Positions 61,856 to 64,000 of a DNA stretch of 64,000 nt are shown here, in pieces. The stretch spans positions 26,875-90,874 of the forward strand of contig ADNK01001328.1 of NCBI GenBank assembly GCA_000320545.1. The letters are read 5' to 3'. A program made the translations under genes and the position numbers. The DNA comes from Bigelowiella natans CCMP2755. Its lineage: Eukaryota > Cercozoa > Chlorarachniophyceae. Positions within the stretch are counted from its first letter, which is position 1; every line of letters starts with the position of its first letter. The notes under the pieces were generated by a model. It had not been told where the DNA came from. It worked only from the letters and a program-made list of their open reading frames with translations, and did not search any database.

Positions 61856-62875
61856 GAGTTAATTTCGTGGTGATGATGATTCAAAGAAATTAAGTTGTAT
61901 AGCTTGTTCCTTTCCTCTCTCCCCGCTCCCCCCCCCCCTCTCTTCCTATCTTCTTTAAAGGATGAGACACTACTGCACATAAGGTATTTTGTCATGAGCA
62001 GCCACCAAACGACGACCGACGATGACTACTGAAAATTATAGCCAACCGAAGGATTTCTGTCATTGAGACGCCTCCCGTCAGTTGATTGCTCGATACGGAA
62101 TAGAAACGTAACTACAATTAGACACCTGAAGGTGAAAGGAATAATAACAATAAGAAGAAGAAGAAGAAGAGGAAGAGACACGATGAAGCAACATCCACCA
62201 ACTTAGCGAAAGGCAAGTAGCAAAAGCACGCTGGTTGACGAATACATAGGGAAAGGGTAAATTGCCCCAAAGACATCTGCCTTGGGGTTGATAAATGGAG
62301 AATCTGTTACTGTTTTCTATACTCTCTCTTTTTCTCTTCTCTCCTGTTCCCTCCTACTCCTCCTCCTCTTCTTGTTCTTGTTCTTGTTCTCACCCTGCAG
62401 CAAGGAGATGCAAGCTCCACCATAAAATCTCCGTCCAGGGCTCTGGCGTGTTCGAAATCCTATGGAATAATCGCGAAAAATACCGTTATTGAAATCATCT
62501 TTATTGCCCGTTCGCAGCGGTTTCTTTCTTTATTTCATGTGGGAGTGGTACAAATAGCTTTCTGCTGTATAGCATGGTCTAAAAGTAATCACACCGAATG
62601 CGAAAGGACTTGCACACGCACACACGCACGCACGCACACACACACACACACACACATTCATTCACCATGTTACTGCCGATCCTATCGACAGCGTCAGAGA
62701 GGCTGTTATCTTCTCCACTGCTCTATAATTGAGTCCGCGGGTTTGGGGGTGGGTTGCCGATATATAGAGACCAAGCATACCAAATGCTACTGTGGCGTAA
62801 GCCTACCAGCAGCAGCAGCAGCAGCATGCATTCATTCAATTCATATCATTAAAGAACAATATATACACCAACATA

Positions 62876-62910
<35 letters not shown>

Positions 62911-62911
62911 T

Positions 62912-62948
<37 letters not shown>

Positions 62949-63245
62949 TTATGTAAATTATTATTATTTGAATTGAGGGATATGTGTGATTTGAGGGTGT
63001 GAGAAAGTGTGGTGTGGGGTGGGGTGGGGAGAGAGGATTACGCATGGGGAGAAGCAAAGAATGATGATAGAAATTGACACATTTTGTATCTGACCGAATA
63101 ATGAGTTTCGTGCATGTACGAGGAGAATCTTGAGAATAGCAAACGGCGCACAGAATCACAGCATCATCTATCTATCCTCAGGAAGGAGTAATAGGAGACT
63201 CATTGCTCCAACAGAAAAATTACCCCACAGTAGCAGTGGCAGCAG

Positions 63246-63322
<77 letters not shown>

Positions 63323-63610
63323 TATATGAGTGTATAATTATTATCATTATTCTAAAGAAAAACAAAGGATGCTTTGCCTCTCCCTCCCCCATGCCGTGCT
63401 GTTTTCTGTCTTTGCTGCTGGTGATGATTCTTACGTACAAGCCAATGAAAGCTAAAGAGAAGGAAAAGCTGCAGATAAAGAGGAGTATATTCCATGTTCC
63501 TTCCCACAGGTCTTATGTTAAGAACAACAACAACAACAACAATTGCAGGCAATTATTGACATAACAAACACACACATACGCACACACACACAAAGAGAGC
63601 ATGAGAGAGA

Positions 63611-63653
<43 letters not shown>

Positions 63654-63767
63654 CAAATATTTTCACTTTGGAGGGATTTGAGAACCAATACCAGACTTAC
63701 GGAAAATGTATATTTTTTCCTTTTCTTCTTCTTTTTCTTCTATTTTGTTATTGTTGTTGTTGTTGGC
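61856..63767. other. Microsatellite-dominated stretch with weak coding signal
   Basis: Contains CA (62630-62656), AT/TG (62876-62945), CA/TA (63250-63319) and GA (63601-63651) tracts. A plus-strand frame around 62400-62640 stays open, and one at 62664-62799 ends near a GTAAG donor, but I could not join them. No confident gene. Confidence 0.35.
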
Positions 63768-63864
63768 ATGAGTAGTACCAAAGTTGCGTCTTGTATTTGC
63801 AACTGTAAGATGGGTGTAAGCTACCACCTCAACCTGCAGGACTGCATAAAACAAGCAAGTGCAC
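63768..63864 (+). CDS. Possible first exon of a plus-strand gene running off the window
   Basis: An ATG frame reads MSSTKVASCICNCKMG then VSYHLNLQDCIKQAS up to a good donor, GTAAGTATTC. Its orientation fits the alternating pattern of the window. It is preceded by TTG and GA microsatellites. Short and without a known domain. Confidence 0.25.
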
Positions 63865-63960
63865 GTAAGTATTCGTCATCACCATCATTATCATCATCAT
63901 ACTGGCAGATATTCTTCTCACGTGATTATACAATAATACGATACAAACGCAGTAGCTGAG

Positions 63961-64000
63961 ACAGACAGAGAGAAAGAGAGAAAGAGAGAGAGAGAGAGAG
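63961..64000. repeat. (GA)n-rich tract at the window end
   Basis: Imperfect GA/GAAA repeat reaching the last base. Confidence 0.85.

Overview
The window is nuclear DNA from an intron-rich microbial eukaryote. Genes carry up to 22 exons with conserved GT-AG boundaries. They encode eukaryote-only machinery: RNA polymerase II subunit 2, SMN, THOC6, a JmjN/JmjC demethylase, a Vti1 SNARE and a PRPF38 splicing factor. Introns and flanks are packed with di- and trinucleotide microsatellites. The polyol-type sugar transporter and the Hint and PhyH proteins fit a free-living protist, perhaps an alga, but I cannot name the lineage from sequence alone. Exon models were built by hand from splice sites and codon phase; where every phase closes I say so.

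Layout, left to right: PhyH dioxygenase with HEAT repeats (+, 5' end cut by the window, to 6120); THOC6 (-, 7087-8352); an SMN homologue with an SH3-like domain (+, 8806-10782); a membrane-anchored SDR (-, 3' exons unresolved, to 13447); a Ras-like GTPase with a Tudor-like tail (+, 14028-15826) followed 67 bp later by a Tudor-like/coiled-coil gene (+, 15894-17288); a KDM4-type demethylase (-, 18363-21366); Vti1 (+, 21751-22842); an acidic repeat protein with a 201-bp coding repeat (-, 24119-27779); an MFS polyol/monosaccharide transporter (+, 28463-33861); a glycerophosphodiester phosphodiesterase (-, 35987-38699); a 955-bp non-autonomous hAT-like element (39036-39990); a small gene and a ZNG1/CobW GTPase (-, 41190-45466); an Rsa3-like gene (+, 45719-46300); RPB2 (-, 47165-51915); a damaged PRPF38-like gene (+, 53048-54693); a four-helix membrane protein (-, 55676-57007); a secreted Hint protein (+, 58031-59623); and an unassigned membrane protein (-, 60556 to about 61855). 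The last 2 kb is mostly microsatellite.

Gene orientation almost strictly alternates. Divergent junctions are plain. All eight convergent (3'-to-3') junctions hold a 0.5-2 kb spacer enriched by eye in self-complementary words such as GCATGC and CTAGCTAG. This is the most system-like signal in the window and suggests a shared element at gene ends, for example termination, a boundary or small-RNA production. Other points worth checking are the SMN-SH3 architecture, the JmjC-RanBP2-SAM architecture, a GTPase with a lost G4 motif, and the in-frame TGA plus 16-nt duplication in the PRPF38 homologue.
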